Assembly (NCBI GenBank): GCA_002343845.1
Contig: DDSQ01000044.1
Span: 8,901 to 15,558 of the forward strand
DNA from: Planctomycetes bacterium UBA2386
GTDB taxonomy: Bacteria > Planctomycetota > UBA1135 > UBA2386
Length of the DNA: 6,658 bases
Direction of reading: 5' to 3'
A program made the position numbers and the translations under genes. Shown piece by piece: positions 1 to 5,021 of this stretch; the stretch's first letter is position 1, and each line of letters begins with the position of its first letter. Under the pieces are notes generated by a model. It saw only the letters and a program-made list of their open reading frames with translations, was not told the origin of the DNA and did no database searches.

Positions 1-1049
1 TGGTGTTCGGCGGCCATGAGATCCGCCGTGGCGACTTCGCGAGCGCTGCCGCCGAGATCCACGAGAAGACCGGCACCCTGCCGCCGGCACTGGTGCGCTC
101 GCTGCGCGCCGACCTCGCGGCCGCGAGCCGCAACGTCGTGCCGGGCGTGATGCCCAACGCGGGGCGAACGATCGAACGGCTCGCCGACCGTACGCCGCGC
201 CGCGACGGGCCCCTTCGCGCGCAGCTCGCCAAGGTCGAAGCCGACCTGCGGGCGTTCCGAGCGCGCCATCGGCTCGAACGGGTGGTCTGCGTCAACCTGA
301 CGTCGACCGAGCCGCCGCTGCGCCCGTCCGCGGCGCACCGTTCGCTCGCGGCGTTCGAACGCGCGATCGCGCGCGACGACCGCAAGGCCGTCCGCCCCTC
401 GGCGATCTACGCGCTGGCGGCCGCACGGCTCGGCATGCCATTCGTGCACTTCACGCCGAGCGAGTCGGCGGTGCTGCCTGCCATCCGCGAGGCGTTCGCC
501 ACGACGAAGACGCCGTGGATGGGGCGCGACGGCAAGACCGGCGAGACCCTGGTGAAATCGGCGCTCGCGCCGATGTTCGCCTACCGCAACCTCCGCGTGC
601 TGACGTGGCAGGGCTACAACATCCTCGGCGACCGCGACGGCCGCGTGCTCGCCGACGACGACAACAAGCGGACGAAGGTCGCGACCAAGGACGCGCTGCT
701 GCCGTCGATCCTCGGCTACCCGTTGCACACGCACGTCGGCATCGACTACGTGCCGTCGCTGCACGACCTGAAGACCGCCTGGGACTTCGTGCACTTCCAG
801 GGGTTCCTCGGCTTCAAGATGGCGCTGCAGTTCATCTGGCAGGGTTGCGACGCGATCCTCGCTGCGCCCTTGGTGCTCGACCTCGTGCGGTTCGCGGACC
901 TGGCGCAACGCCGCGGCGAGAGCGGGCCGATGACGCACCTCGGCAGCTATTTCAAGCAGCCCGCCGACGTCGCCGAGCACGACCTGCACCGGCAGTGGGC
1001 CACCCTCGTCGCCTACCTCGACCGCGTGCGCGCCGCGTCGCGCCGCTGA
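1..1049 (+). CDS. Inositol-1-phosphate (inositol-3-phosphate) synthase, 3' portion, 5' end outside window
   Basis: Converts D-glucose 6-phosphate to 1D-myo-inositol 3-phosphate with enzyme-bound NAD, the committed step of inositol synthesis in the cytosol. The reading frame is open at the left edge; the first GTG at position 3 is probably an internal Val codon, since FGGHEIR resembles the FGGWDI segment well inside this family. About 348 residues remain. Visible motifs, numbered from that GTG: VVCVNLTSTEPP (94-105), the family's VNxSSTEP-type NAD-contact segment; SAIYALAA then FVHFTPSES (133-155); the catalytic-core signature GRDGKTGETLVKSALAP (174-190), with Lys178 and Lys185; YNILGDRDG (205-213); TKVATKD (224-230); and GFLGFKMALQFIWQGCD (267-283) with Lys272, followed by AAPLVLDLVRFADLAQRRGE. 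These lysine-bearing motifs are the family's active-site motifs. The Rossmann GxGxxG part is missing because it lies upstream. The spacing to the next gene (167 bases) suggests separate transcription. The family assignment is firm; the use of the inositol (lipid, osmolyte or thiol) cannot be told from here. Confidence 0.93.
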   Translation, partial: VFGGHEIRRGDFASAAAEIHEKTGTLPPALVRSLRADLAAASRNVVPGVMPNAGRTIERLADRTPRRDGPLRAQLAKVEADLRAFRARHRLERVVCVNLTSTEPPLRPSAAHRSLAAFERAIARDDRKAVRPSAIYALAAARLGMPFVHFTPSESAVLPAIREAFATTKTPWMGRDGKTGETLVKSALAPMFAYRNLRVLTWQGYNILGDRDGRVLADDDNKRTKVATKDALLPSILGYPLHTHVGIDYVPSLHDLKTAWDFVHFQGFLGFKMALQFIWQGCDAILAAPLVLDLVRFADLAQRRGESGPMTHLGSYFKQPADVAEHDLHRQWATLVAYLDRVRAASRR

Positions 1050-1138
1050 CGGCCGGCGTCCGACGCGCAGGATCGCGGGGCGCGGCACCTTCGCCCGAGA
1101 TCGACAGCTCTTCCGGCGCCGACGCGAAGAAAACCGTT

Positions 1139-1152
1139 CCGGTACGGACCGG
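1139..1152. repeat. Small inverted repeat upstream of the DUF2911-like gene
   Basis: CCGGT (1139-1143), a four-base loop ACGG, then ACCGG (1148-1152). It lies 16 bases upstream of the TAGACT box, where a -35 hexamer would be expected and where no TTGACA-like sequence is visible. It could be a binding site for a regulator or a chance repeat in GC-rich DNA. No T-tract follows, so it is not an evident terminator for the inositol synthase gene. Confidence 0.25.
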
Positions 1153-1168
1153 GCGCGGGGTCGGCACG

Positions 1169-1174
1169 TAGACT
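1169..1174 (+). promoter_or_regulatory. Candidate -10 box TAGACT for the DUF2911-like gene
   Basis: TAGACT resembles a bacterial -10 element (TAnnnT) and ends 42 bases before the ATG at 1217, leaving room for a leader of about 35 bases with a Shine-Dalgarno site. No convincing -35 hexamer stands 16-18 bases upstream. A similar box, TAGCCT, lies at almost the same distance from the helix-turn-helix gene start, which modestly strengthens both. Confidence 0.35.
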
Positions 1175-1202
1175 CCCGCCCCCTCGGAATCCCCACCCCC
1201 CG

Positions 1203-1208
1203 AAGGAA
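1203..1208 (+). promoter_or_regulatory. Ribosome binding site AAGGAA
   Basis: AAGGAA lies eight bases before the ATG at 1217 and fixes that start, from which the protein begins directly with a signal peptide. Confidence 0.7.
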
Positions 1209-1216
1209 ACACGAAC

Positions 1217-1744
1217 ATGAAGCAACTCCTGTCGTTCGCTCTCGCCGTCGCGCTCTGCGCCCCGGCTTTCGCCCAGAAGATGGGCTCCTCCAACAGCAAC
1301 GCCCCGACGGTCAAGCAGACCGTCATGGCCGGCGACGCCAAGATGTCGCTCGACTACACGTCGATCACCTGGGCCGGCGGCGCGACGATGACCGCCATCG
1401 CCGACAAGGAGAAGGGCGAGCGCATCCGCACCCGCGTCAACAGCCAGGCCGCCGAAAAGCCGCTCGCCACGTTCTCGACCTCGGTCGACGTCACCTGCGG
1501 CGACCTCAAGCTGGCCGCCGGCGAGTACCAGGTCTACTTCACGATCGACGCCGACCTCGCCTGGAACCTGAACTTCAAGTCGGGCGACAAGGTGATGACG
1601 CAGAAGCTCAAGCTCGAGGACTCCGGTCACGAGAGCAAGCGCCTGATGATGTGCTTCTACGCCGAGGACAACGGCGCGGGCGTCTACCTGGCGTTCGGCA
1701 AGCAGTCGGGCATGCTGTCGTTCGCGGTCGCCAAGAAGGGCTGA
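1217..1744 (+). CDS. Exported DUF2911-like protein
   Basis: A 175-residue secreted protein of unknown biochemical role. Residues 1-19 (MKQLLSFALAVALCAPAFA) form a clear Sec signal peptide with an AFA cleavage site before Gln20, so the mature protein is about 156 residues and periplasmic or extracellular. The mature part resembles DUF2911: MSLDYTSITW (43-52) sits where family members have an IDYSRP-type strand, GERIRTRVN (67-75) sits where they have a WRTGAN-type segment, ATFSTSVDV (84-92) matches the TFSTDV-type strand, and LAAGEYQVYFTI (99-110) with AWNLNF (115-120) matches the LPAGTYSLFTIP...W.I.N core. The GxVWRTGAN tryptophan and the RP pair are absent, so this is a divergent member. The C-terminal part (139-172) is beta-rich. 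The gene has its own ribosome binding site and converges with the following lipoprotein gene, whose stop lies nine bases away. The identification is from recalled family motifs, not a profile search. Confidence 0.68.
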   Translation: MKQLLSFALAVALCAPAFAQKMGSSNSNAPTVKQTVMAGDAKMSLDYTSITWAGGATMTAIADKEKGERIRTRVNSQAAEKPLATFSTSVDVTCGDLKLAAGEYQVYFTIDADLAWNLNFKSGDKVMTQKLKLEDSGHESKRLMMCFYAEDNGAGVYLAFGKQSGMLSFAVAKKG

Positions 1745-1753
1745 GCCCGCGCT

Positions 1754-2548
1754 TCACGCCGGCGGCAACAGCCGCCGCAGCATCTCGGCGGTGAGTCCCT
1801 CACCGCCGCCGTCCGGGAAGGCGTTGCCTTTGTCGCGCCGACCTTCCCGGGCTTGCCAGCGCTGCAGCAGCGCTTCGGCCTGCTCGCGGCGCCCCGCCGC
1901 GCACGCCAGCGCATAGGCGTCGAGCAGCCACGCCGCGTCTTCACCGTGACGCGCCAGCAACGCAAGGTGCGCCGCGAGCGCCCCCTCGGCGTCGCTGCTG
2001 GGCGCCGGCACGCCGCGCAGCACCGGCACCACGACGGCGTCGCCCGACAGCGCCGCGAGCCGTTCTCCCGGCGGCAGGTGCGCATTCACGACGGCGAGGA
2101 TCTGCGCCATCGCCCCGTGCATGCGACCGCGCGCCGTGATCACCCGTTCGGCGCCGAACGCGCGCCAGCGCAGCACGAGTCCACCTTCGGCGCGGTCGCT
2201 GCGTTCGCCCTGCACGGTGTCGAGGGTGGAGATGCCGAGGCGGTCGAGCCGCCGGGCGAACGTCCGCAGGCAGTCGGGCACCAGTTGGTAGACGGCGAGC
2301 CGGTCGAACACCGGCAGCACGACCTCGGCGCCGGGATCGACCACCGAACGCGTCGTGGTGCCATAGGCGACGACGCCCGTCGCGGCGAAGCGCACCCGCC
2401 GCACGACCTCCGGGCGACCATCGCGCATCGCCAGTTCCTCGACCGTGCACGCGAAGTCGGCCGGCGGCCAGATGCTCGGGGGCAGTTGCTGCTCCCAGCA
2501 GCCGCCGGCGGTGGCGGCGACGAGCAGCGCCGCGAACGCTCGCGACAT
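1754..2548 (-). CDS. Putative lipoprotein of unknown function
   Basis: 264 residues from the ATG at 2548. I do not recognise the family. The start is chosen because it gives a compact lipoprotein signal peptide, MSRAFAALLVAATAGGC, with the acylated Cys at residue 17 and a somewhat weak lipobox (AGG before Cys). The frame also has upstream ATGs at 2581 and 2671, which would add a polar extension in front of the signal peptide. After the signal comes a Trp/Pro-rich linker, then a mixed alpha/beta region (about 30-180) with VVLPVFDRLAVYQLV (76-90), LRTFARRLDRLGI (94-106) and ITARGRMHGAMAQILAVVNAHLPPGE (137-162). The C-terminal part (186-231) is Ala/Leu-rich helical, with AHLALLARHGEDAAWLLDAYALACAAGRREQAEALLQRW resembling one or two TPR-like hairpins. 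It probably sits anchored to a membrane on the periplasmic side. No Shine-Dalgarno is evident. It is divergent from the helix-turn-helix gene, with 156 bases between the starts. The opposite strand is also open here, but its product has the Arg/His-rich composition of an antisense shadow. Confidence 0.75.
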   Translation of the reverse strand: MSRAFAALLVAATAGGCWEQQLPPSIWPPADFACTVEELAMRDGRPEVVRRVRFAATGVVAYGTTTRSVVDPGAEVVLPVFDRLAVYQLVPDCLRTFARRLDRLGISTLDTVQGERSDRAEGGLVLRWRAFGAERVITARGRMHGAMAQILAVVNAHLPPGERLAALSGDAVVVPVLRGVPAPSSDAEGALAAHLALLARHGEDAAWLLDAYALACAAGRREQAEALLQRWQAREGRRDKGNAFPDGGGEGLTAEMLRRLLPPA

Positions 2549-2579
2549 CACGAAAGCACGGGGCGTCGACACGAACTGC

Positions 2580-2585
2580 ATGCTA
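2580..2585 (-). promoter_or_regulatory. Candidate -10 box TAGCAT for the lipoprotein gene
   Basis: On the - strand this reads TAGCAT, four of six matches to TATAAT. It ends 31 bases before the ATG at 2548. If real, transcription would start inside the longer reading frames, which supports the 2548 start. No matching -35 hexamer is seen. Confidence 0.25.
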
Positions 2586-2632
2586 CCGACGCGCCGGCCC
2601 GATCCGCGGTCGCCTCCGGTGCACCTCGTGCT

Positions 2633-2661
2633 TTGCTTCTCGACCACGCGCGGGATAGCCT
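2633..2661 (+). promoter_or_regulatory. Candidate sigma70-type promoter for the helix-turn-helix gene
   Basis: TTGCTT (2633-2638), a 17-base spacer, then TAGCCT (2656-2661). The box ends 43 bases before the TTG start at 2705. Only the TTG of the -35 and the TA and final T of the -10 match consensus, but the spacing is ideal and the position is right. This is the best promoter candidate in the window. Confidence 0.4.
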
Positions 2662-2691
2662 CGGCACGCATCGGCTCCTCCGGTCAGCAGC

Positions 2692-2695
2692 GAGG
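2692..2695 (+). promoter_or_regulatory. Ribosome binding site GAGG deciding a TTG start
   Basis: GAGG stands nine bases before TTG 2705. The frame has no ATG near the start of the helix-turn-helix domain, so this site is the main reason for choosing TTG as the start codon. Confidence 0.5.
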
Positions 2696-2704
2696 CACAG
2701 ACAC

Positions 2705-3142
2705 TTGGTCCTGATCCACGAGAAGATCACGGCACTGCTCGAGCAACGGCGGCTCAAGAAGCGGGATCTGGCGCGGGCGTTGGGAGTGTCGCCGCAGACG
2801 GCGACCGACATCTGCAAGGGGCGCTCGGCGATCACGCTGCCGCACCTGCGCAACCTGATCCGCTTCTTCGAGGTCCGCGCGGAGTTCTGGCTCGACGACG
2901 AGCGTGCCACCCCCGACGACATCGATCGACTGGCGGCTCGTGGCGCGGCGACGGCCTGGGCGCGCACCGGCCTGATGCAGGTGCAGGATCCCGAGCGCTT
3001 CCTGCGCCGGCTGCGCACCTTCGTCGTGCAGCACAAGAGCGAGTTCCTCGCCGCGTTCCCGGACCTGACGCCCGCTGAACGGCGGCTGCTGGGCCTCGGC
3101 GAGCCCGAGGGCGGCATCGTCGGCCAGATCGGCGCCGGATGA
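2705..3142 (+). CDS. XRE/Cro-type helix-turn-helix regulator with C-terminal extension
   Basis: A 145-residue probable DNA-binding regulator in the cytosol. The XRE/Cro-like domain covers about residues 4-58: IHEKITALLEQRR (helix 1), KKRDLARALG (18-27, helix 2), a turn, SPQTATDICKGRSAI (29-43, with the recognition helix), then LPHLRNLIRFFEVRAEFWLDDE (45-66), the usual tail in which the last helices pack on the domain. The region after residue 67 is an extension of about 78 residues: TPDDIDRLAARGAATAWART, then PERFLRRLRTFVVQHKSEFLAAF and LTPAERRLLGLGEPE. It is mostly helical, and I do not recognise it; it may serve dimerisation or sensing. The start is TTG at 2705, based on the GAGG site and on the domain beginning there. 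The frame stays open far upstream, antisense to the lipoprotein gene, but that stretch is an Arg/His-rich shadow. No toxin gene lies next to it, so an antitoxin role is unsupported. Three ACGTTCGC octamers lie at its stop codon and just beyond. Confidence 0.82.
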   Translation: MVLIHEKITALLEQRRLKKRDLARALGVSPQTATDICKGRSAITLPHLRNLIRFFEVRAEFWLDDERATPDDIDRLAARGAATAWARTGLMQVQDPERFLRRLRTFVVQHKSEFLAAFPDLTPAERRLLGLGEPEGGIVGQIGAG

Positions 3143-3173
3143 CGTTCGCGTGACGTTCGCCGCGAGCGAACGT
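3142..3173. repeat. Triple octamer ACGTTCGC (two direct, one inverted): candidate operator or hairpin
   Basis: ACGTTCGC occurs at 3142-3149 and 3153-3160, and its exact reverse complement GCGAACGT at 3166-3173. The two direct copies are 11 bases apart, about one helical turn. The second and third copies can form a perfect eight-base-pair stem with loop CGCGA. The cluster begins on the last base of the regulator's TGA and ends 26 bases before the ATG of the propeller gene. It may be an operator for the adjacent regulator or an RNA hairpin between the two genes. No T-tract follows, so a classic intrinsic terminator is unlikely. The repeats are seen directly; their function is inferred. Confidence 0.55.
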
Positions 3174-3199
3174 TGCGACCGAAGCGCACCGCGGCCAGC

Positions 3200-4321
3200 A
3201 TGGCACGGATGCATCCAGCTGCCAGCGCGGTCGTGTTCGCCCTTCTCCTGCCGTGTGCGGCGCAGGACCCTGCCGAGGCTGCGGCGAAGACGCCGTTCGA
3301 GATCCGCGCCGGCAAGCCGGTCGATGCGATCCCCGGTGAGAAGCACCTGAAGAACGTGCGCCAGCTCACGTTCGAGGGCGAGAACGCCGAGGCCTACTGG
3401 TCGCACGACGGCACGAAGCTGATCTTGCAGCGCCGCACCGAGGCGATGGGCGCGGACCAGATCTACGTGCTCGACCTGGCGACCGGCGACCTGCGCCTCG
3501 TCAGCACCGGCAAGGGCCGCACGACGTGCAGCTACTTCCTCCGCGGCGACCAGCAGATCGTGTTCGGCTCGACGCACCACCACGGCGACGCACCGCCGGT
3601 CGTGAAGATGACCGGGCATGGCTACCAGTGGGCGGTCCACCAGGAGTACGACATCTTCGTCGCCAACGCCGACGGCAGCGGTCTGCGCCAGATCACCGAC
3701 GCGCCGGGCTACGACGCCGAGGCGACGGTCTGTCCGGCGACGGGGACGATCGTCTTCACGTCGGTGCGCGACGGCGACCTCGAGCTCTACACGATGGAGC
3801 CCGACGGCACGAACGTGAAGCGCATCACGAATCGGCCGGGCTACGACGGCGGGGCCTTCTTCTCGCCTGACGGCAAGAAGCTCGTGCTGCGCTCCGCGTT
3901 CCCCAAGGACGCCGCCCGCGCCGCCGAGGACCAGACGCTGCTCGGCCAGCAGATCGTGCGCCCGTCGCACATGGAGATCACGGTCTGCAACCGCGACGGC
4001 TCGGACTTCCGGCAGGTCACGCGCAACGGTGCTGCGAACTTCGCCCCGTTCTGGCACAAGGACGGCAAGCGCATCCTGTTCGCGAGCAACTGGCGCGGCG
4101 TCGAGCAGGCGGCGAAGACCGGGGATCGCAGCGCCGCGCGGCTGTTCAACCTCTACCTGATCAACGAAGACGGTACCGGCATCGAACAGGTCACGCACAG
4201 CACCGAGTTCGACTCGTTCCCGATGTTCTCGCCCGACTCGCGGCACCTGGTCTGGGCGAGCAACCGCTTCAACGCAAAGCCCGGCGAGACGAACCTGTTC
4301 GTCGCCGAGTGGATCGACTGA
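3200..4321 (+). CDS. Secreted TolB-like (PD40 / WD40-like) beta-propeller protein
   Basis: 373 residues from ATG 3200. The start codons TTG 3173 (inside the octamer cluster) and ATG 3209 are also in frame, and no strong Shine-Dalgarno decides between them. The N-terminus MARMHPAASAVVFALLLPCA followed by AQ looks like a Sec signal peptide cleaved near Ala20-Ala21; the Pro before Cys19 argues against a lipobox. The rest consists of repeated PD40-type blades: AEAYWSHDGTKLILQRR (63-79) with QIYVLDLATGDLR; SYFLRGDQQIVFGS (111-124) with YDIFVANADGSGLRQIT; DAEATVCPATGTIVFTS (172-188) with ELYTMEPDGTNVKRIT; GGAFFSPDGKKLVLRS (217-232) with EITVCNRDGSDFRQVT; FAPFWHKDGKRILFASN (281-297) with NLYLINEDGTGIEQVT; and DSFPMFSPDSRHLVWASN (338-355) with NLFVAEW. 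That makes six blades, as in the TolB C-terminal propeller, but there is no TolB N-terminal domain and no tol-pal context. It probably binds a protein or ligand outside the cytoplasm; no catalytic domain is attached. It may be cotranscribed with the regulator 57 bases upstream. Confidence 0.9.
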   Translation: MARMHPAASAVVFALLLPCAAQDPAEAAAKTPFEIRAGKPVDAIPGEKHLKNVRQLTFEGENAEAYWSHDGTKLILQRRTEAMGADQIYVLDLATGDLRLVSTGKGRTTCSYFLRGDQQIVFGSTHHHGDAPPVVKMTGHGYQWAVHQEYDIFVANADGSGLRQITDAPGYDAEATVCPATGTIVFTSVRDGDLELYTMEPDGTNVKRITNRPGYDGGAFFSPDGKKLVLRSAFPKDAARAAEDQTLLGQQIVRPSHMEITVCNRDGSDFRQVTRNGAANFAPFWHKDGKRILFASNWRGVEQAAKTGDRSAARLFNLYLINEDGTGIEQVTHSTEFDSFPMFSPDSRHLVWASNRFNAKPGETNLFVAEWID

Positions 4322-4327
4322 CGACCA

Positions 4328-4347
4328 GCCTGCCGCGCCGGCAAGGC
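4328..4347 (+). terminator. Weak hairpin after the propeller gene
   Basis: GCC TGCCG, loop CGC, CGGCA, bulged A, GGC: an imperfect eight-base-pair stem starting seven bases after the stop codon. It lacks a following T-run, so it could be a stabilising 3' hairpin or simply GC-rich chance pairing. Confidence 0.2.
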
Positions 4348-4420
4348 GCACGCTGCGGCGAATGCGGGGATTGTCGCGGGCTTCGCAACGGCTTCACCGG
4401 GCTGGCCGATCCTGCCGGCC

Positions 4421-4678
4421 ATGGACCACGAACTGCTCGAGGGCGCAGCCTGCGCCGGTTCGGACCTGACCGCCCGCCTGCTCGCCGAACTGCGCCGCGC
4501 CGGTGACCGCCTGGCCCTGGCCAAGCAGCGCGCTCATGCGGACGCGATCGCCGGCCTTCCACCCAGCGAACGCGCGCGGCGTGAACTGCGGCACTGCCGC
4601 AGCCTCGTGGATTCGCTGCGCCGCCTGCTCGCGGGCATGCCCGCATTCGACGGAGGCGGCCATGCTGCGTCTGCTTGA
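4421..4678 (+). CDS. Small helical protein of unknown function (first of an overlapping pair)
   Basis: 85 residues, not recognised. The sequence is predicted helical almost throughout: LTARLLAELRRAGDRLALAKQRAHADAIAG (16-45), a PPSE helix cap (47-50), then RARRELRHCRSLVDSLRRLLAGM (51-73), and a Gly/Ala-rich tail. Two helices of this length suggest a helical hairpin or coiled-coil partner protein. There is no signal peptide, so it should be cytosolic. No Shine-Dalgarno is visible before ATG 4421; a six-base inverted repeat, TGGCCG (4403-4408) and CGGCCA (4416-4421), abuts the start and might be chance. Its 3' end overlaps the next gene's start by 17 bases and contains that gene's GGAGG site, an arrangement typical of translationally coupled partners. 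The frame is shared with the propeller gene and has no stop between the two, but a normal TGA separates them. The composition is sensible for a protein, whereas the opposite-strand frames are Arg-rich shadows. Confidence 0.6.
   Translation: MDHELLEGAACAGSDLTARLLAELRRAGDRLALAKQRAHADAIAGLPPSERARRELRHCRSLVDSLRRLLAGMPAFDGGGHAASA
4652..4656 (+). promoter_or_regulatory. Ribosome binding site GGAGG inside the upstream gene
   Basis: GGAGG five bases before ATG 4662. It lies within the last codons of the preceding small gene and decides the start of the second one. Confidence 0.65.
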
Positions 4679-5009
4679 GGACGACGCGCACGGCCACCGG
4701 TTGCGCAGCCTGCTCGGCCGCTTCCGCGACCAGGAAGTGAAACTGGTCGCGGCGCTCGGGCGGCTCGGCGACGCGCTCGAGGTGACCGAGGACTCGACGT
4801 GCGCCATCGCCGGCCGCGCGATCGCTGCGCACCGCGCCCAGGTCGCCCGATGCATCGAACTGCAGCTCGCGTGCGACGGCGTCAGCAGTGAGCTGGTGCA
4901 CGTGCGCATGGCGATCGCCGGCACGCTCGAGGAACTCGCCGACCACGACCACCGGCGGTTCCTCGCCGCGCGCGCTGCGCCCGACGACGCCCTCGCATCA
5001 CCAGCCTGA
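4662..5009 (+). CDS. Small helical protein of unknown function (second of an overlapping pair)
   Basis: 115 residues, not recognised. Start ATG 4662 is set by the GGAGG site. The protein looks like an all-helical bundle: HRLRSLLGRFRDQEVKLVAALGRLGDALEV (12-41), CAIAGRAIAAHRAQVARCIELQLACDGV (47-74) and SSELVHVRMAIAGTLEELADHDHRRFLAARA (75-105), ending in a flexible Ala/Asp/Pro tail. Three cysteines (47, 64, 71) lie on or near the second helix. There is no signal peptide or membrane segment, so it is presumably cytosolic. Its overlap with the previous gene suggests the two proteins are made in fixed ratio and may bind each other. Short helical proteins in such pairs include secretion and flagellar chaperones and structural adaptors, but nothing here identifies one of these, and no flagellar or secretion gene is in the window. 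It converges with the DUF1080 gene, with 12 bases between the two stops. Confidence 0.68.
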   Translation: MLRLLEDDAHGHRLRSLLGRFRDQEVKLVAALGRLGDALEVTEDSTCAIAGRAIAAHRAQVARCIELQLACDGVSSELVHVRMAIAGTLEELADHDHRRFLAARAAPDDALASPA

Positions 5010-5021
5010 ACGGCGCGCGGA

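Noticed and set aside
1853..2704. Long open frame on the + strand leading into the helix-turn-helix gene, which could be read as a 284-residue N-terminal extension.
   Set aside because: It is antisense to the lipoprotein gene, its product is Arg/His/Gln-rich without protein-like patterns, and a GAGG site with TTG at 2705 fits the start of the DNA-binding domain.
2705..3142. HigA-type antitoxin of a toxin-antitoxin pair.
   Set aside because: No small toxin gene lies on either side; the neighbours are a lipoprotein and a propeller protein.
3200..4321. Genuine TolB of the Tol-Pal system or a prolyl oligopeptidase.
   Set aside because: There is no TolB N-terminal domain and no tolQRA or pal neighbours, and no alpha/beta hydrolase domain follows the propeller.
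2684..4351. A 555-codon open frame on the - strand across the regulator and propeller genes.
   Set aside because: It is antisense to two well-supported genes, and its translation is a low-information Val/Arg/Ala/Asp mixture typical of the shadow of a GC-rich gene; none of its segments resembles a known domain.
4319..4420. The propeller gene's frame continues without a stop after its TGA into the first small helical gene, suggesting readthrough or a broken fusion.
   Set aside because: The propeller ends naturally after its sixth blade, the 33 intervening codons look like spacer, and open frames of this length are common in GC-rich DNA.
4269..4952. Open frames on the - strand opposite the small helical gene pair.
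   Set aside because: The C-terminal half is Arg/Ser/Pro-rich and no family motifs or ribosome binding site appear; the + strand frames have amphipathic helices and a GGAGG site.
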